Program-made: the position numbers and the translations under genes
DNA from: Tolypeutes matacus
Taxonomy: Eukaryota > Chordata > Mammalia > Cingulata > Chlamyphoridae
Length of the DNA: 64,000 nucleotides
Assembly (NCBI GenBank): GCA_026826555.1
Contig: JAKSZT010037307.1
Span: forward strand, 2,123,879-2,187,878
Direction of reading: 5' to 3'
The notes under the pieces: model-generated
What the model saw: only the letters and a program-made list of their open reading frames with translations
What the model was told of the DNA's origin: nothing
Databases searched by the model: none
Shown here: positions 26,301 through 37,395 of the stretch, in pieces
Position numbering within the stretch: the stretch's first letter is position 1
How the letters are laid out: each line of letters starts with the position of its first letter

Positions 26301-29300
26301 CCTCTGCATCCCACGCTCCCCTCATCTCACAGCAACTCGGTAGCAGGAAGCGTTCCTCCTGACCACACCCTCCCTGCCAGTCCCTCTGCCACTGGCTCCA
26401 TTACCCACATGCCGCCCGGGGCCCCCTGCCGTCTCCTTCCTCTTCCAGCCCAGAAGCAGATGGAGACCCCAGGGCAGCCTGGGCCTCCACGTGCCTCACT
26501 TTGCACATGCTCCAGGGCAGCAGCCTTGCCTGTGCCATCTCTGCCTCTAGCCCAGGCCTTGCTCCTGGCCCTTGACCACACCACGTCCAGCAGTGACCCT
26601 GTCATCTCCGCCTCCTCTTGCAGCCCCTTTTCCTGCTGGTGCCCCAGCCAGCCAGCCTCTGTCAGGAAGCCTGGACAACTAGCCTCCCAGGCTCCTTTCT
26701 TGGACCCTGTGCTCCACTCTTCACACCACAGTAGCCAGGGGAAGCTTCTTACAGAGCAGAGCCCTCTGGCCCCACTCCCCTGCCTCAAGAGCTTCCAGAC
26801 CTGCCCCTGTGCCCAGGATGAGGCCACACTTGCTCTGAGCCTGCAAGGCCCTCAGACTCTGCCTGGAGATCCCTTGGCCTTGCCCCGCCCCGCTCCCTGC
26901 CTCCTGTTTCATTCTCCAGCACACCAGCTGCTCGCTGTCACCAGGCCATGCTGGTCTGGTTCTGACACTGTCCTTGCTCAAGCTGTGCTCTCAGCCCTTT
27001 TCACTGTCCTCCTCCCCACAAGCACTCGCCAATATCCCATGGTGGCATCTTACACCAGCACACTTGCTCCCCTATTTCCTCACGGGGCGCCCAGCCTTCC
27101 TCCGTGGTAGCTGCTCAAGGGAGGGGACGGCTGGACCCAAGACCACAGCGGAGCTGGCAGACGGCCACCCGCGCCTCCTTGGCCCAGTGGGCCAAAAACC
27201 TCGGGCGCCCTCTGGTGGGCGCAGCGTCATCCAGCACCCATGGCAGCACTGGCTCAGAGACCACTCCCCCTTACCCCACCCCCCAGGACCTGCTCACTAG
27301 CACAGGCCTGCACCCACCTTTGAGGGTCTTCCGAAGGTGCGAGAGGAGACCCCCGAGGCGCTGCAGGTCAAAGTAGTCCACCTTGCCATTGTAGAAGATC
27401 TGGGGTGGGACGTAGGCCTCTGCGAAAGTTGGGGAGGCTGGGCTGGCAGTCAGTGGCCAGCAGGACGGCCCTCCCCAGGGACCTGCAGGTCCCCTGGCCT
27501 TGGCCACCACCCACCCAGGCAGACGGTGTGGCCAGAGCCCAGGCCCTCCCTTCCCAGCGCCATTTCAGTCGTGCCAGCAACTGCACAGGTTCCGAGGGGC
27601 CACAGCGGACGACCCTGACCCAGCCCTCGGGGAGATCCCCTAACTCGGGTGGGCGAGGCTCCCACTGTCCTGACCCTCGGGAACTCTGTCCCCCACACAG
27701 AGCTCCCGACATCCCCGAGCCCACCAACCAGCCCCTACAAAGCCTGGGCAGGCCTGGACCGGGGAAGGGAGCCACCAGCAGGGCGATTGGACGGGCATGG
27801 GCTTGGCAGTCCTGGAGCCGCAGGGGGCCGCCTGTGTCTGCCCTGACGCTGTCCTGAGGCCGCGCCCCACTCACCCTCACTGAAGGAGGCCCATGGATGC
27901 AAAGCCTTGTATTCGTCCCAGTAGAAGCGCAGGGCGGAGACGAGCCGGTGCAGGAAGCAGACCATATACTCGGGGGGGCAGAGCATGGGCACGTTCTGGG
28001 GACCCATAAGACACGCATCTGTGCCAGCCCAGCCCACTCCTCATCCACGGCCCTGCCCACTTGAGCTGGGGAGGGAGGGAGGGGCAGCACAGGAAGGAGC
28101 AGGACTGGGCAGGGCCGAGGCAGACCGAGAGGTGCTAGAAGCCCAGAGCACAGACCCTGCAACGCAGCCAGGGTTGCTTGGGGGGCTGACCTGGCAGGCA
28201 CCTACCCCCCGGCCACTGGCGTTCTCCTGCAGAAACTTCCGGAATTTTGTCAGGAAGATGTACCTAGAAGCTTCGCCCTTCAAGGGAGGGAAAAACAAGG
28301 CTGTGATGAGCTAAGAGTGCTGGTCCCAGAATGGACTAGCTCAATGCTGTGCCTTGCCCTTAGCCCAGCCATGGGATCCTGAGCCAGCCTCGGCTTTCTT
28401 GGGGCCCAACGCTGCACCTCTGCCCACCAAGGACCGAAGCAGGAGCCTGGGGGCCACTCACCCCGTTGTCATCTTTATTGTCCAACAGCAGCTTCAGGAT
28501 CTGGACCTGTAGTTCTTCCACCACTGGGAGCGGGAGACACAGCACTGAGCCTTCTGCAGGCTGGACCTCGCCCTCAGGCTCCCAGGTTTGGGTCAGGGCT
28601 CCCCCTCCAGGGCTCCCTGAGCCCAGCCTAGGCATGGCCACTGCCGAGCACGCCCAAGCTCACACGCACACCCCCATCCCCACCCCGTGCCCAAGACGGG
28701 GCCGACCTCCTATGCGCTTCCTGAGCCGCTGGCAGCCCCGCTCATAGGCACGCCGCCGCAGCCGCTCCTCTGCTGTCTCTTCTCTCGCCTCCTTGCTCTC
28801 TTTGCCCTGGGCAGGGGTGCAGGGTGGGAGACAGCAGGGCTCACCCAGGACTCACCCAGCCTACTTCAGACAGAAGAACCCCACCCCCTCCCCAGGACTC
28901 CAGGGGCCAGGGCGGGGCCTCAGGGGCTGAAGGCCATCCCCCTTGGGGTCCACCCACCTCCCTGCTGGAGTGCTGGGGCCACCAGGTGGTGGGGATGAGC
29001 TCCTGCAGGCCGGCCTCCTCCACACGCAGGGGGCTCTTGATGTAAAAGAAGACAACGGCCCGGAGCACATCGAAGCTGGCGGTCGTCAAGGCTGGGCTCT
29101 GCTCAGCAAGGGCCCCGCGCACCCTCACGCCCTCCTGAACCACACCCTGCTCCCAGCGGTGCTGCTCCTGCTCTGAGCCCGTCTCCCCAAGACCGTGAGC
29201 CCTGAGAAGGAGCTGAGGCCGTCAAATCCTCCAAGCCTGATAACACGGCAGTATATAACAAAGGCTTGTCATGGGCCTAGATGGCCGTGGGACAGGTTGG

Positions 29301-32300
29301 AGAGGGGCCTGGTGGCCTCTCCCCTGGCCCCAACTCTGGGCCTCCATGTCGCCCAGATTTGTTTCTGCCTCCTGGAGGCTGGAAGGCCTCAGACCCAGAA
29401 GACTGCTGAGAGCAAAGGCTTCCCAGCAGGGGCCCAAAGCTAGGCTTCGCCCCCTAATCGTGCAGTTCCCAACTCTCTTGAAAAGCAGGAAGAACTGCCT
29501 CCATAAAGAAGCGATGCCTCCGTAAAGAAGAGCTGCCTCTGTCAAGAAAAGCTCATGGGAACCTTCACCATGAACATAGAAAGGAATGCAGGGCTCTGGC
29601 TGAAGAAGGCAGGCCCTGGTGGTGCCTCCCTGCTCCCCGGAAACCATCCGCAAAGCCCTGCCCTGACTGGCTGGCTCGCTCGCTCCTGCCTTTGGCCTTC
29701 CCTGTTCTGTATAGAAAGTGCTGGGAAGGCTGGGCCCTGAGACAAGCATTCATGTACCAGGCAGCTCTGGTCCTCCTGACCGGACCCCTGGCCAGACGGA
29801 CACTGCTCTCCCTGGCCTCTGCTGACCCCAGAGCACCACCAGCCTGGCAGGCCTGGCACCAAGAGGAGGATACAGGACGTTGCTAAGCAGAAACTTGCGG
29901 GACTTCTCGTGCCTCAGGATGGCGATAGTGAGCCGCAGGTAGTGGATCTGTGGGGAGGGGCTGCTCAGAGGGGGCAGGCAGGGCCCACAGGGCGAGGGCA
30001 GGGGCAGGGGCTCCCACCTGCAGGCCCAGGTCTGGGACGATGGGCGAGAACCGGTACAGCCGCAGCAGGGACATCATCAGCTGCTTGAGGCAATCCTGAA
30101 CCTCGTAGTCCTGGGGAGAGACGCTGGGCTGTGCGCCTACCGGCTCAAGGGGCAGGCTCCACAGCAGCCGCTCTTGGGGCCTTTTCCAAGACCCTCCCTT
30201 TATCCCCCAAGCCTGGCAGAGCCTGACATCCTGACCCGAGCCCCAGGGAGCTGGGGGGTGACCTCACCTCCATGAACAACCACAGGAGGTCGAGGACCTG
30301 GTGCACCACGGACTGTGCCTGTGCAGGGTTGGCTGCCTCCACGAAGCCCAGCAGGAAGCTCATGAGCACGGCCTCCACCAGGTATACCTTGCGCTGCACC
30401 AAGGGTGGGCACTGGTGAGGTGGTGGCCTTCAGCCCTGCTCAGGGCACCTGTCTTGGCATGCTGTGGCCAGGGCCACACCAAAGGCTTAGGCCACAGGTA
30501 CAGACAGACTCTTGTGCCCCCTTGAGCAGATGAGCCTTTCTCTGGGTCTGACTAAAGGACAAGAGAGGCCACAGTCCCACAGTCCCTTGGCTTGGCACAT
30601 TCAGTTCCCTTGGTCTGTGACATCCCCTCCATCGTCCTTGTAAGACATCCCGATACACTCAGCTGGAAGAATCTCCTTGGGCCCAAGGTGGACACGTCTA
30701 CTGTGGCCTGCCTCTTCCCCTCCCAAGTGTCCCCTCACCAGGAGTGGTGCAAAGCGGTGGAAGATGTGGGCGAGGGTGAGGAGGACAGTGGGCTGTCCCT
30801 GCAACTGCCACTCGGAGCTCTCCTTCTCTAGCAGCCGTCCTTCCTGCATGTGAGGGAGGCGAGGGGGCCGTGAGGGGGCAGAGGGCTGTGGAAGGCCCCC
30901 GGAACACCCAGCCCAGCCCAGCCCCTGGCTCACCACGGGATCCAGCTCCACGCAGAGGACTGCCCGGAAGCAGCCCAGCAGCCTCTGGGCCTGTAACAGG
31001 TCAGCCTGTGGTGGGTCCTGCAGGGGCCGGTAGCCCGCCACCGGGTAGGTGCCACAGAGTTAAGCTGGCAACGCCTGATCTGTGGCCCAGACACTCCCAC
31101 CCCCTCCCCACTGGGACTCCTGAGGAAGGGCTGGGGCTCTAGGATAGGGCTGTGGAGTGAGACTGCCTGCCTTATATCACAACTCGCCGACTTATTCTCC
31201 ACGCAGTGGAACTCCTCCTGCTGCTTCGTGTTCTTCATCTGTGCGATGAAGACAGTGATGGTACCCGCCAAACAAGGCTGCCCCAAGGACTTTTGTCCTC
31301 AGCCACCACCTCACGCATGGCAGCCAGGCCAGTCACCAGCCCACAAAGCTCCTTGGGCAGGGAGCCCCTTACCCCAGCTTTCACAAGAGCTCCCAAGCAG
31401 CCCACAGCCTTCTTCCCAAAAGGATATCGCAGGGGGCGGCTGCCGAAGTTGAAGGCCACAGACTCCTTGAAGGAGAGGCTGATGGCTGGGAAGTAGGCCA
31501 TGCCCAGGCCCCTGGACAGATTCTCAAAGGCGGTGCCCAGCGACACACCATTCCTGGAGTAGAGACAGGCCTGTGAACCCGTGCGAAGAAGGATGTAGCC
31601 GAAATGGGCCAGAGGGCAGGTTCCTATTTGGGGCTGCCCCCGCTGGCTACCACACCCTTCCAGGGTCTGGGAGACTGGGGACAGCGAGGGCGGTCCCAGA
31701 GGCCAGCCTTGTGGATGGAGGTGGGCGACTCACAGGCAGAAGGACAGAGTGCCAGCATCCAGGTCAATCAGACAGCTGACGATGTCCCCCGCTGCCCACG
31801 CCTGTCCAAGGAGAAGGCCTGACAGTCGTGCCAAGGCCCAGCAGCTACCCCCTCTGCCCTCCAGTTGCATCAACATCGGCATCCGGGGGAGACGGGCCAC
31901 GAGGACTGAGTCGCTGCGCCCTCCCTGGTGCCCTACGATCCCTTGTGGCTGCCCAGCGCTTCCGGCCAAGTTGGGGGATGGATGCGACAGGTAGTCCCCA
32001 GGGCCCGGCCTCACCTTGCCGTAGTTGGTCGTGGTCACATTCCACTTGCGCACCCGGTTGCCGTCGTAGGCATAGGAGTTGTGTGTGTCTCCAACCCCCT
32101 CCTAGGGAGGAGCTGCCTGTGAGGTCTCGGGGGCGAGGGGCAGGGCCAGAGCCCACCAGCCACCACCCCTGGACCCACGTGGCTCCAGAGGAGGGGCTGA
32201 GACCCTGAGTGGAACATGCAGTGAGGGGTGCTCTCTGGGCTGAGGGCCCCAGGAGGGGGCAGAACACACACATCCTCCAGAAGGCCATCCTGGGTGGGGT

Positions 32301-35300
32301 CCCTGTGCAGTGTGAGAGGCTGCCAGAGCCCTGAGGAGGGGACCCCCGTGCCCTGTGTGCACCTCCTGGTTGAAGCGGCAGTTGATGGTGCACCAGCCGA
32401 TCTGCATGAGCCCCTGGGAGGAGATGAGCACCTCGTAGAGCCACTTCCCTGAAAAGAGCCACGTCAGGCCCAGCAGGCTCGCGGGGGAGAGACCATCTCC
32501 AGTCTCAGACCTGGGCTCTCAGACGTCCTCCCTCTCCCTGGGCCATGGCATAGCAGTCTCACCTTTGTACACGCATGTGGTGGAGCGGATAGTTCCAAAG
32601 TTGCTGTGTCCGATGACCTGGGTGAAGAGCCGCCACAGTGGCTTCCTCTCAGGCCTCCCCAGGGGAGAGGGGCCCCAGCCCAATGAGCTAGCCGTGGTCG
32701 TGTTTGCCTGTCGTGGCCAACACGGCACCATGCGTGACGCCCAGCCCAGGAACAGGGAGGGAGGGGCTAGGCCATGTCAGGAGGGACTCTGGGCCAAGGC
32801 CATGATGGAAGGGGCTCCAGGCTGTGTTAGCATCAAGGGGGATCCGAGGCTAAGGCAGGAGGGTTTGGGAGCCGAGGACGCAATGGTTTGGTGCACATCA
32901 GGAAGGGTTTGTGGCTGTAGCCCCACTGGGATGAGCGCAGAGACCAGGGCCCCATCAGGAAGAGCCTCGGGCTGGGCCAGGAGGAGCTTGGGCCTGGGGC
33001 CCACGCCTTGCTCTCACTCACCCCCAGGAGGTCGTCGTCCACCAGGAGAAGGCCCTCGAAGCCACCTGTGTGGTCCAGGACCACAGTGGATGGGCCAAGC
33101 CGCCCTTCAACCTCTCCTGAAATGGGGAAAAGCGTGGGGTTGGCAGGGCAGAGGCTGTGGCAGAATGCATAGGATGCACTGAGCTCACCAGGGCACCCCA
33201 AGATCCTCCAGGTCCCAGCCCTGCCCCCTCACACACACCCTGCCCGAGGCCGCCACATACCCTGGCTCTCTTCATCCTCACTGTCCACCTGTAGCAGCTG
33301 GTCCAGGTGCTCTGGCAGATTCTGGAAGTTCAGGGGTTTCCTGGGGAGAGCGAGAGGCTGCAAGGGGCCCACAAGGCCTTGGAACCAGCCAGATGGCTCT
33401 AGAGTCTTCTCTTACTCCCCTTCCTCTGAGCTTCAGAGGGCGGCTGCCTGGACTCCAAAAAAAGGGCCCTGCCCAGCCCTAGACTCTGGCATCCTGGGGA
33501 TCATGGGCTGGAATATCTGCTAAACCAAAAAAGATGACTAGTCTGATTTGTGGTACCTCAGGACTGCTAAAGAAAATAGGAACCCTGTCTAAGCCTTCAT
33601 TTCCTCTTCTGAGAAAGGGAACAATAGCTGTGTCGGACTTGCTGTGAACGGTCCCAGGAATAACGCACGTTCCCTGCATAGCTCATAACCTGCCCACTCC
33701 CGAGGGTGGCTGTTTGGTTCTGTCAGGGAGAGGAAGGCTGGGGGAAATGCCAGACCACAAGGTGCTGAGTACCAAGGTCACCTCGTCCAGCCCTTGATCC
33801 TAGACCTATAGCCTCTTTGGGGGCAGACTTCCAGTCCCCCCACTGCTCAGCCAGAGGAGCTCATGTAGTGAATCAGCCATGTCCTGGCAGTGTAAAGGCC
33901 TCGGTGCTCTGCCCTCAGAGCTGCTGGCTGGTTGTCTTGCACCCCTGTCCACGGATGGCCAGTAGAGCACATCGTCTGTCTGCCTACCACCTGCCCTAGC
34001 CAAAGGGTTGGGGAAAGTCTCTCGGGGTAGAGGGCTCCGAGTGCCAGCACACATGCCCAGGAGAGAAAGGGTTCTGTATAATGCTAACCGGCTCTCCCTT
34101 GAGCTCAGCTGCTAAGAATAGCAGGGAGTAGGGTAGAGATAAGCAGCAGGGCTCAGGCAGGGTAGAGCAGAGGTCCAATGCCCAATCTGGACCCAGCCTA
34201 CAGAACTGCCAGTATCTGCTCTTCTCCCTCCAACCCCAGCTCCTCCTCCACTCATCTGCCCAGAGGGCAGGCTCCAGGAGGGGACGTAGAAGAGCCAAAG
34301 CACCAACTCCCTGCTGAGGTGGCTTCAGCCCAGGGTCAGAAACCACATGCTCCCCTGCTGTGAACCAGTACTGACCCTGAGCTGCAGGAGGTGGAGATGC
34401 ACAAAGCCCCTCCCACCCCTGCTGATCCCCGGGCCAAAGCCAGGTGACAGACCACAGTGGGGTCCCCAGCCAGCTGCATGAAGGCTGCAGGCAACTCCTA
34501 TCGGAATACCCCAGTGGGCCCAGGGACCAAGGAGGCTTCCTCGAAAGCTCCTGTGGGCCCCTGCTTGTGAGGGCTGCTCTAGGCTTGTGACTGCTCCCAA
34601 GAGCAGCCTGCTCCCAGCTGTGGGCAGGCGGCCTGAGACGCAACCTCCACTGGGTGCCTGCAGCCCTGCCCGTTTGGCCAACCCCAGCACTTGCCTCCCC
34701 TTCTGGATTTCTCAGGTCCTAGCCAAGAGCCTTGTGTCCCCACAGCCACTGACTGATGGCCCCACACCTGCTCTCCCTCCTGGCAGCCTCAACAGCAGCA
34801 GGTCCATCTCTGTTATCACATGAGGTGGGGCTCAGATGGCCCTGGGAGCAGGCCAGGACTGGGGTGGGGTGGGGGTGGACAGTGGCCTTCAGCAAGTAGG
34901 AACCCTGTGACGACTGCAGCCACTTACATTGCTCAGGCAACCACCTGCCCTTTGTGCCTGCCCTGAGAGGAGAAGTGGTGAGAGACAGAAGAGCTGAGGC
35001 TGGCGAGGGCAGAGAGACAGGGACATCCATGCCTCACTGCAGGGAGAAGGAACCTACGTGACCCTCTGAAGAAGTAATTTAGCAATTTTCTCAAAAGTGA
35101 TTGCCATTCAAACATTCTAGCCGTGTGATTCCAACCCTGGGCATCCTCACAGAATTGTTTACAAAAGCAAAATCCCCGTCTTCCAAACGAGGGCATGCTA
35201 AGGGCCATGGAGGACCCCTGGCCTGAAAAAATGCCCATCAAGGACCAATCTGTAACCTGGAAAAACACCGGTGGGATACCGTTTGGTGACAAAATAGGAT

Positions 35301-36503
35301 TAAAAATTCGATGTGCTTTTAGAAGTAGGGGATATATTTAACACTGTGGCGACAGTGGGAAATTCACGGGTTATATATGTGTCAAAACTTACAGAATTGT
35401 ATAGTAAATGCATGCAGTTTTTATTAATTATACCTGAGTAAAGGTGCTTAAAAAGATAAGAACTATAGGCAACACAGAGAAAACAATTTTAAAATCTCCT
35501 ATACAGCCTAACATGAAGCACACATATCATAAGTAAAGAAAACGAAAAGACCACACTAAGACACATCAGAATAACAAAATGATAAATGCTTTCTCTTCCT
35601 CTATCTGTTTCTAAGCTAAAACTGTGTTTGTAAATTTTACATGGACTAAACTTAAACGCATTAAACTTGCCAAAGAAAAGGGCCTGGTGGGTCTGTACTT
35701 TATAGGTTCAGACAGAGAACGCAAGGGGCCAGGGTGGAACAAGAGTACGAGCAGGTGGGTGCAGGGCCAGGTGCTAAATGCAGAGTGGGCAGCAGGTGCT
35801 ACGCTGGGTGCTGACTGTGCACTGCCGCCCTGACCTCTGCAATGCCCTCAGGAGGAAGGTTCTAGCACTGCTTGGAGAGAGGAAGAAGCAAAGCCCAAGA
35901 GACGTTCTGGCCTGAGGTCACACAGTTAGGAGTGGCAGAGTGAGGATGGAACCCCAGGCAGCCTGCTTGGAACCCAGATTCCCCTTCCCCACAAGCCCAG
36001 CAGCCTCGAGCCTCTGGCGTGACCCAGTGGAGGGAGGAGGGAAAACCCACCCAGCCATACCTGCCGGTGGCTGAGGGGGGCGTGTGGCCAGGAAAGAAGA
36101 TGCGGTGCAGGTAGTCGTTGAGCAGCTTCTCGTGCACGATGCCTGGATCACAGGTTAGAAGGGAAAAAGGATCGTATGTCAGCGTGGCTACAGGCCCCTG
36201 CCAGTCCCAGAGGCTCTTGGTCCTAGGCTGGCCACAGGGGTCAGAAGAGCAGCCATGTTGGGTGTACTGCCCCACGGTTGCTGGTGGAAAAAAACTGGCT
36301 GACAGGTACAAGGGGCATAGCAAGGTCTGAGGCTTGCTGTGGCTGAGACTTTGCTGTCTCTGCCCCTTCCATCTCCTCCCCCCAACACAAGGAGCCCCCT
36401 CCCAGCCCTGCCAACCCTTACCCGTGACTTTAGATTTCTCAGCGTCTGAGGTCAACCTGTAGCTCTTGCGGGAGAAAGACATGCCAGTCCCCTTGGATGC
36501 CAT
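14332..36503 (-). CDS. RNF123: E3 ubiquitin ligase RNF123 (KPC1)
   Basis: Catalytic subunit of the KPC ubiquitin ligase, which with UBAC1 ubiquitinates CDKN1B (p27) in the cytoplasm and has been linked to NF-kappaB p105 processing. 38 coding exons join in frame to 1311 residues (human 1314). The start is ATG at 36503-36501 ([13 protein letters not shown]), preceded by a CAG acceptor for a noncoding first exon. A SPRY domain lies at about residues 74-254 (exons 33340 to 31428). A long helical central region follows. A C-terminal C3HC4 RING is at ~1250-1290: '[20 protein letters not shown]' through '[15 protein letters not shown]', ending 'STSSAA'. All eight RING ligands are present. Two introns carry U12-type signals. 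The largest 3' intron (15115-18378) contains AMIGO3 on the other strand. Confidence 0.97.
15520..15689 (+). promoter_or_regulatory. AMIGO3: AMIGO3 core promoter and 5'UTR
   Basis: CCAAT at 15525-15529, a GC box (GCCCCGCCCC) at 15541-15550 and a TATA-like TATTTA at 15573-15578 are spaced like a conventional core promoter. They would place transcription start near 15600, about 90 nt before the ATG. The whole promoter is inside an RNF123 intron. The start site is inferred. Confidence 0.55.
15690..17192 (+). CDS. AMIGO3: Amphoterin-induced protein 3 (LRR/Ig adhesion membrane protein)
   Basis: Type I membrane adhesion protein of the AMIGO family; in the nervous system it has been reported as a Nogo-receptor co-receptor. 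A single coding exon of 500 residues (human 504). Order: signal peptide ~1-19 ([19 protein letters not shown]), Cys-rich LRRNT (~35-50), six leucine-rich repeats (~60-225), LRRCT ('[13 protein letters not shown]..', ~228-275), one Ig domain (~285-370, ending '[19 protein letters not shown]'), a membrane helix (~381-407, '[18 protein letters not shown]') and a ~93-residue tail with conserved '[18 protein letters not shown]'. The ATG at 15690 starts the signal peptide; an in-frame upstream extension to about 15642 has no ATG. GC is very high. Antisense and nested within an RNF123 intron. Confidence 0.97.
   Translation: MAWLPLLGALLCVPRAGLGAPDSPEEWPPPAPRSCPRRCVCAADLLSCAGLGLQEVPAELPAAAADLDLSHNALRRLRPGWLAPLARLRVLRLGHNELGTLGRGSFANASGLRQLDLSSNALRVLGRHDLDGLGALEKLLLVDNRLARLDARAFHGLGALSRLYLGCNELEAFSFGHLHGLRAARLRTLDLSSNRLRRVPVPELAALPAFLKNGLYLHDNPLPCDCRLYHLLKRWRQRGLSAVCDFVREYTCLAFKVPASRVRFFEHSHVFDNCSGAAAPGLEPPEEQLHAQVGRALRLHCKASAPASRVAWVSPQQELLVAPSSQDGSIAVLADGSLAIEAVQPQHAGVFVCLAAGPRLHHNQTHEYNVSVHFPHPEPGAFNTGFTTLLGCAGGLVLVLLYLFAPPCRPCRRRRWPRAPSPLQELSAQSLVLGTPPAAPSRKASVHKHVVFLEPGRRGLDGRVQLAVAEDFELCSPGGQPLQASSQSTSSTGSEAPAMT
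18091..18096 (+). terminator. AMIGO3: AMIGO3 polyadenylation signal AATAAA
   Basis: The first canonical hexamer after the AMIGO3 stop, giving a 3'UTR of about 0.9 kb. It lies about 280 bp before the RNF123 exon 18379-18463, so AMIGO3 transcription would end inside the same RNF123 intron. Confidence 0.75.
22066..24119 (-). other. RNF123 intron 25, purine-rich on + strand, no gene seen
   Basis: About 2 kb between coding exons 24227-24120 and 22065-21888. The plus strand is rich in GGA/AGG runs (for example 22380-22720 and 23210-23560), so the RNF123 pre-mRNA is pyrimidine-rich here. I see no clear repeat family and no conserved reading frame. Confidence 0.6.
26390..27010 (+). mobile_element. 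Probable ancient LINE L2 fragment
   Basis: Pyrimidine-rich text such as 'cctgcctcaagagcttcc' and 'ctggtctggttctgacactg' resembles diverged mammalian L2 sequence. It lies in the RNF123 intron between exons 27419-27318 and 26147-26041. Diverged, with fuzzy edges. Confidence 0.45.
29076..29873 (-). other. RNF123: U12-type GT-AG intron of RNF123
   Basis: On the minus strand the 5' splice site is CT|GTATCCTCC (from 29873), matching the U12 consensus RTATCCT. The element CCTTGAC (29091-29085) precedes the acceptor, with the branch A at 29086, 10 nt from the intron end. The splice makes the codon series for 'LLSNVLFDVL', conserved with human RNF123. Confidence 0.82.
31049..31427 (-). other. RNF123: U12-type AT-AC intron of RNF123
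   Basis: Between the exon ending CTGCG (31428) and the exon starting CTACCCG (31048) there is no GT-AG pair that keeps the frame. The intron starts ATATCCTTTT and ends AC, the U12 AT-AC signature, with a branch-like GCTTAAC at 31065-31059 whose A (31060) is 11 nt from the end. Joining here rebuilds '[16 protein letters not shown]', which matches human RNF123. Length 379 nt. Confidence 0.9.
32755..33000. repeat. Degenerate minisatellite-like repeat in an RNF123 intron
   Basis: Recurring G-rich phrases ('catcaggaag(a/g)g', 'caggaggg', 'gggccaagg', 'gggccaggagg') recur every few tens of bases with much divergence. It sits between coding exons 33116-33022 and 32617-32563. No exact period can be stated by eye. 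Confidence 0.4.
33400..35035 (-). other. RNF123 intron 2 segment, no gene seen
   Basis: Part of the 2.7 kb intron between exons 36142-36061 and 33340-33261. Mixed composition; no conserved reading frame, RNA gene or clear repeat recognised. Confidence 0.55.
35040..35455 (+). mobile_element. Probable old LINE-1 3'-end fragment
   Basis: The end of the segment, 'tgtcaaaacttacagaattg..attatacctgagtaaaggtgct', resembles the conserved 3' ends of old mammalian L1M elements (TCAAAACTCATCAAA..AAATTATACCTCAATAAAG). AT-rich and non-coding, in RNF123 intron 2. Confidence 0.55.
35830..35985 (+). mobile_element. MIR SINE
   Basis: Contains the diverged MIR core and tail: 'ggcctgaggtcacacagttaggagtggcagagtgaggatggaacccc', close to the MIR consensus for 'aaggtcacacagctagtaagtggcagagc..gattcgaaccc'. 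Ancient, in an RNF123 intron. Confidence 0.7.
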
Positions 36504-36659
36504 TCTTCATCTCTCGTGGTCCTGGGGGCTGAGCCAGAGGCAGAAGCTTCTACTTGAGGCCCACACCCTAGCCCAGTCCTAGGGCAGCAGGGCTCAGGCA
36601 TGCAACCCAGGGCAGAGGAAAGGAGAGGCTCCCAGCTTCCTACACAGGGAGGGTGGGTG

Positions 36660-36790
36660 GTGCTCCTGGACTCTAGGTCTGGGTCTATTTGACAGACACC
36701 ACATCCTCTTCTCTACTGTGTCTCATTGCCCAGCACAGGGCCTGGCAGAGAGCAGGTGCCAGATATACGTTTGCTGAACCACAACTAAAT
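36660..36790 (+). mobile_element. LINE L2 3'-end fragment
   Basis: Reads 'gcccagcacagggcctggcagagagcaggtgccagatat..ttgctgaa', the typical L2 3' end (CCCAGCGCCTAGCACAGTGCCTGGCACATAGTAGGTGCTCAATAAA..TTGTTGAA). Lies in the first RNF123 intron. Confidence 0.65.
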
Positions 36791-37204
36791 GCCTCAACCC
36801 TGGATAAGATCAACGTGTCCAAAGAGAGGCGGCTCAGGAGCAAAGCCCCTGTTCTCCATCTCAGCAGGAAACTACACTAGTCTAGCTAAACTACACTAGG
36901 TCTAGCTCATATCCAGGAGAGAGAGCCCTATACTGATTACTCCAAGTGCAGTCCACCATCTGGGGCTTGGTGCCATCTCTGGCCACAAGTCCCGCTGACA
37001 TCCCCAAGGCCAGGACCCTTTTCTCTGACCCCAGGATCTTCCCTTCCCTCGTTCCCAAGGACTCCCACTCCATCTGGGCACCACCCTTGCTCTGTCCTCA
37101 TCACAGCCCACTGATCCTGCTGCTGTCTGTCTGTCCCTCACATACTACACTGTTGCTGCAGCTTTTCCAGAACCTGCACTAAACCCCTGGTGGGGTCTCG
37201 TTGA

Positions 37205-37395
37205 TCTAGCGCTGTGCTGTCCTGTATAGAAACCACTAGCCGCATGTTTAAAAACTTAAAATTTCACTTTCTCAATTGCATTAGCCACTTTTCAAGAGCT
37301 CATTGGCCACATGTTGGCGACTGCACTGGACAGGATAGATACGGGACATTTTCCCTATCGCAGAAAGTCCTGTTAGACAGCCCTGGGCTAGAGCC
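37205..37395 (+). mobile_element. MER5A-like hAT-Charlie DNA transposon remnant
   Basis: Begins 'ctagcgctgtgctgtcctgtatagaaaccactagcc' and ends 'tggccacatgttggcgactgcactggacaggatag', matching the two ends of MER5A (CAGTGCTGTCCAATAGAA and its inverted copy). Internally shortened. In the first RNF123 intron. Confidence 0.72.

Larger units (their letters stand above)
14332..36503 (-). other. RNF123: RNF123 coding exon map
   Basis: Coding exons in transcription order, chosen by splice sites and phase: 36503-36422, 36142-36061, 33340-33261, 33116-33022, 32617-32563, 32448-32363, 32101-32015, 31801-31734, 31553-31428, 31048-30934, 30843-30739, 30393-30268, 30110-30018, 29947-29874, 29075-28958, 28806-28707, 28523-28462, 28277-28206, 27995-27875, 27419-27318, 26147-26041, 25818-25626, 25335-25190, 24929-24846, 24227-24120, 22065-21888, 21175-21101, 20974-20887, 20802-20715, 20629-20545, 19256-19117, 19011-18823, 18737-18662, 18463-18379, 15114-14972, 14855-14761, 14628-14543, 14452-14332. 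The donor after 26041 (CAG|GTGCTG) is weak and is followed by TGG repeats; the others are ordinary apart from the two U12-type sites. Confidence 0.92.

Noticed and set aside
31021..31041. An RNF123 exon start at the internal GTG/ATG-like codon in 'VAGYRP'
   Set aside because: There is no AG acceptor there. The AT-AC junction at 31048 restores the two missing codons (Y and P) and the frame.
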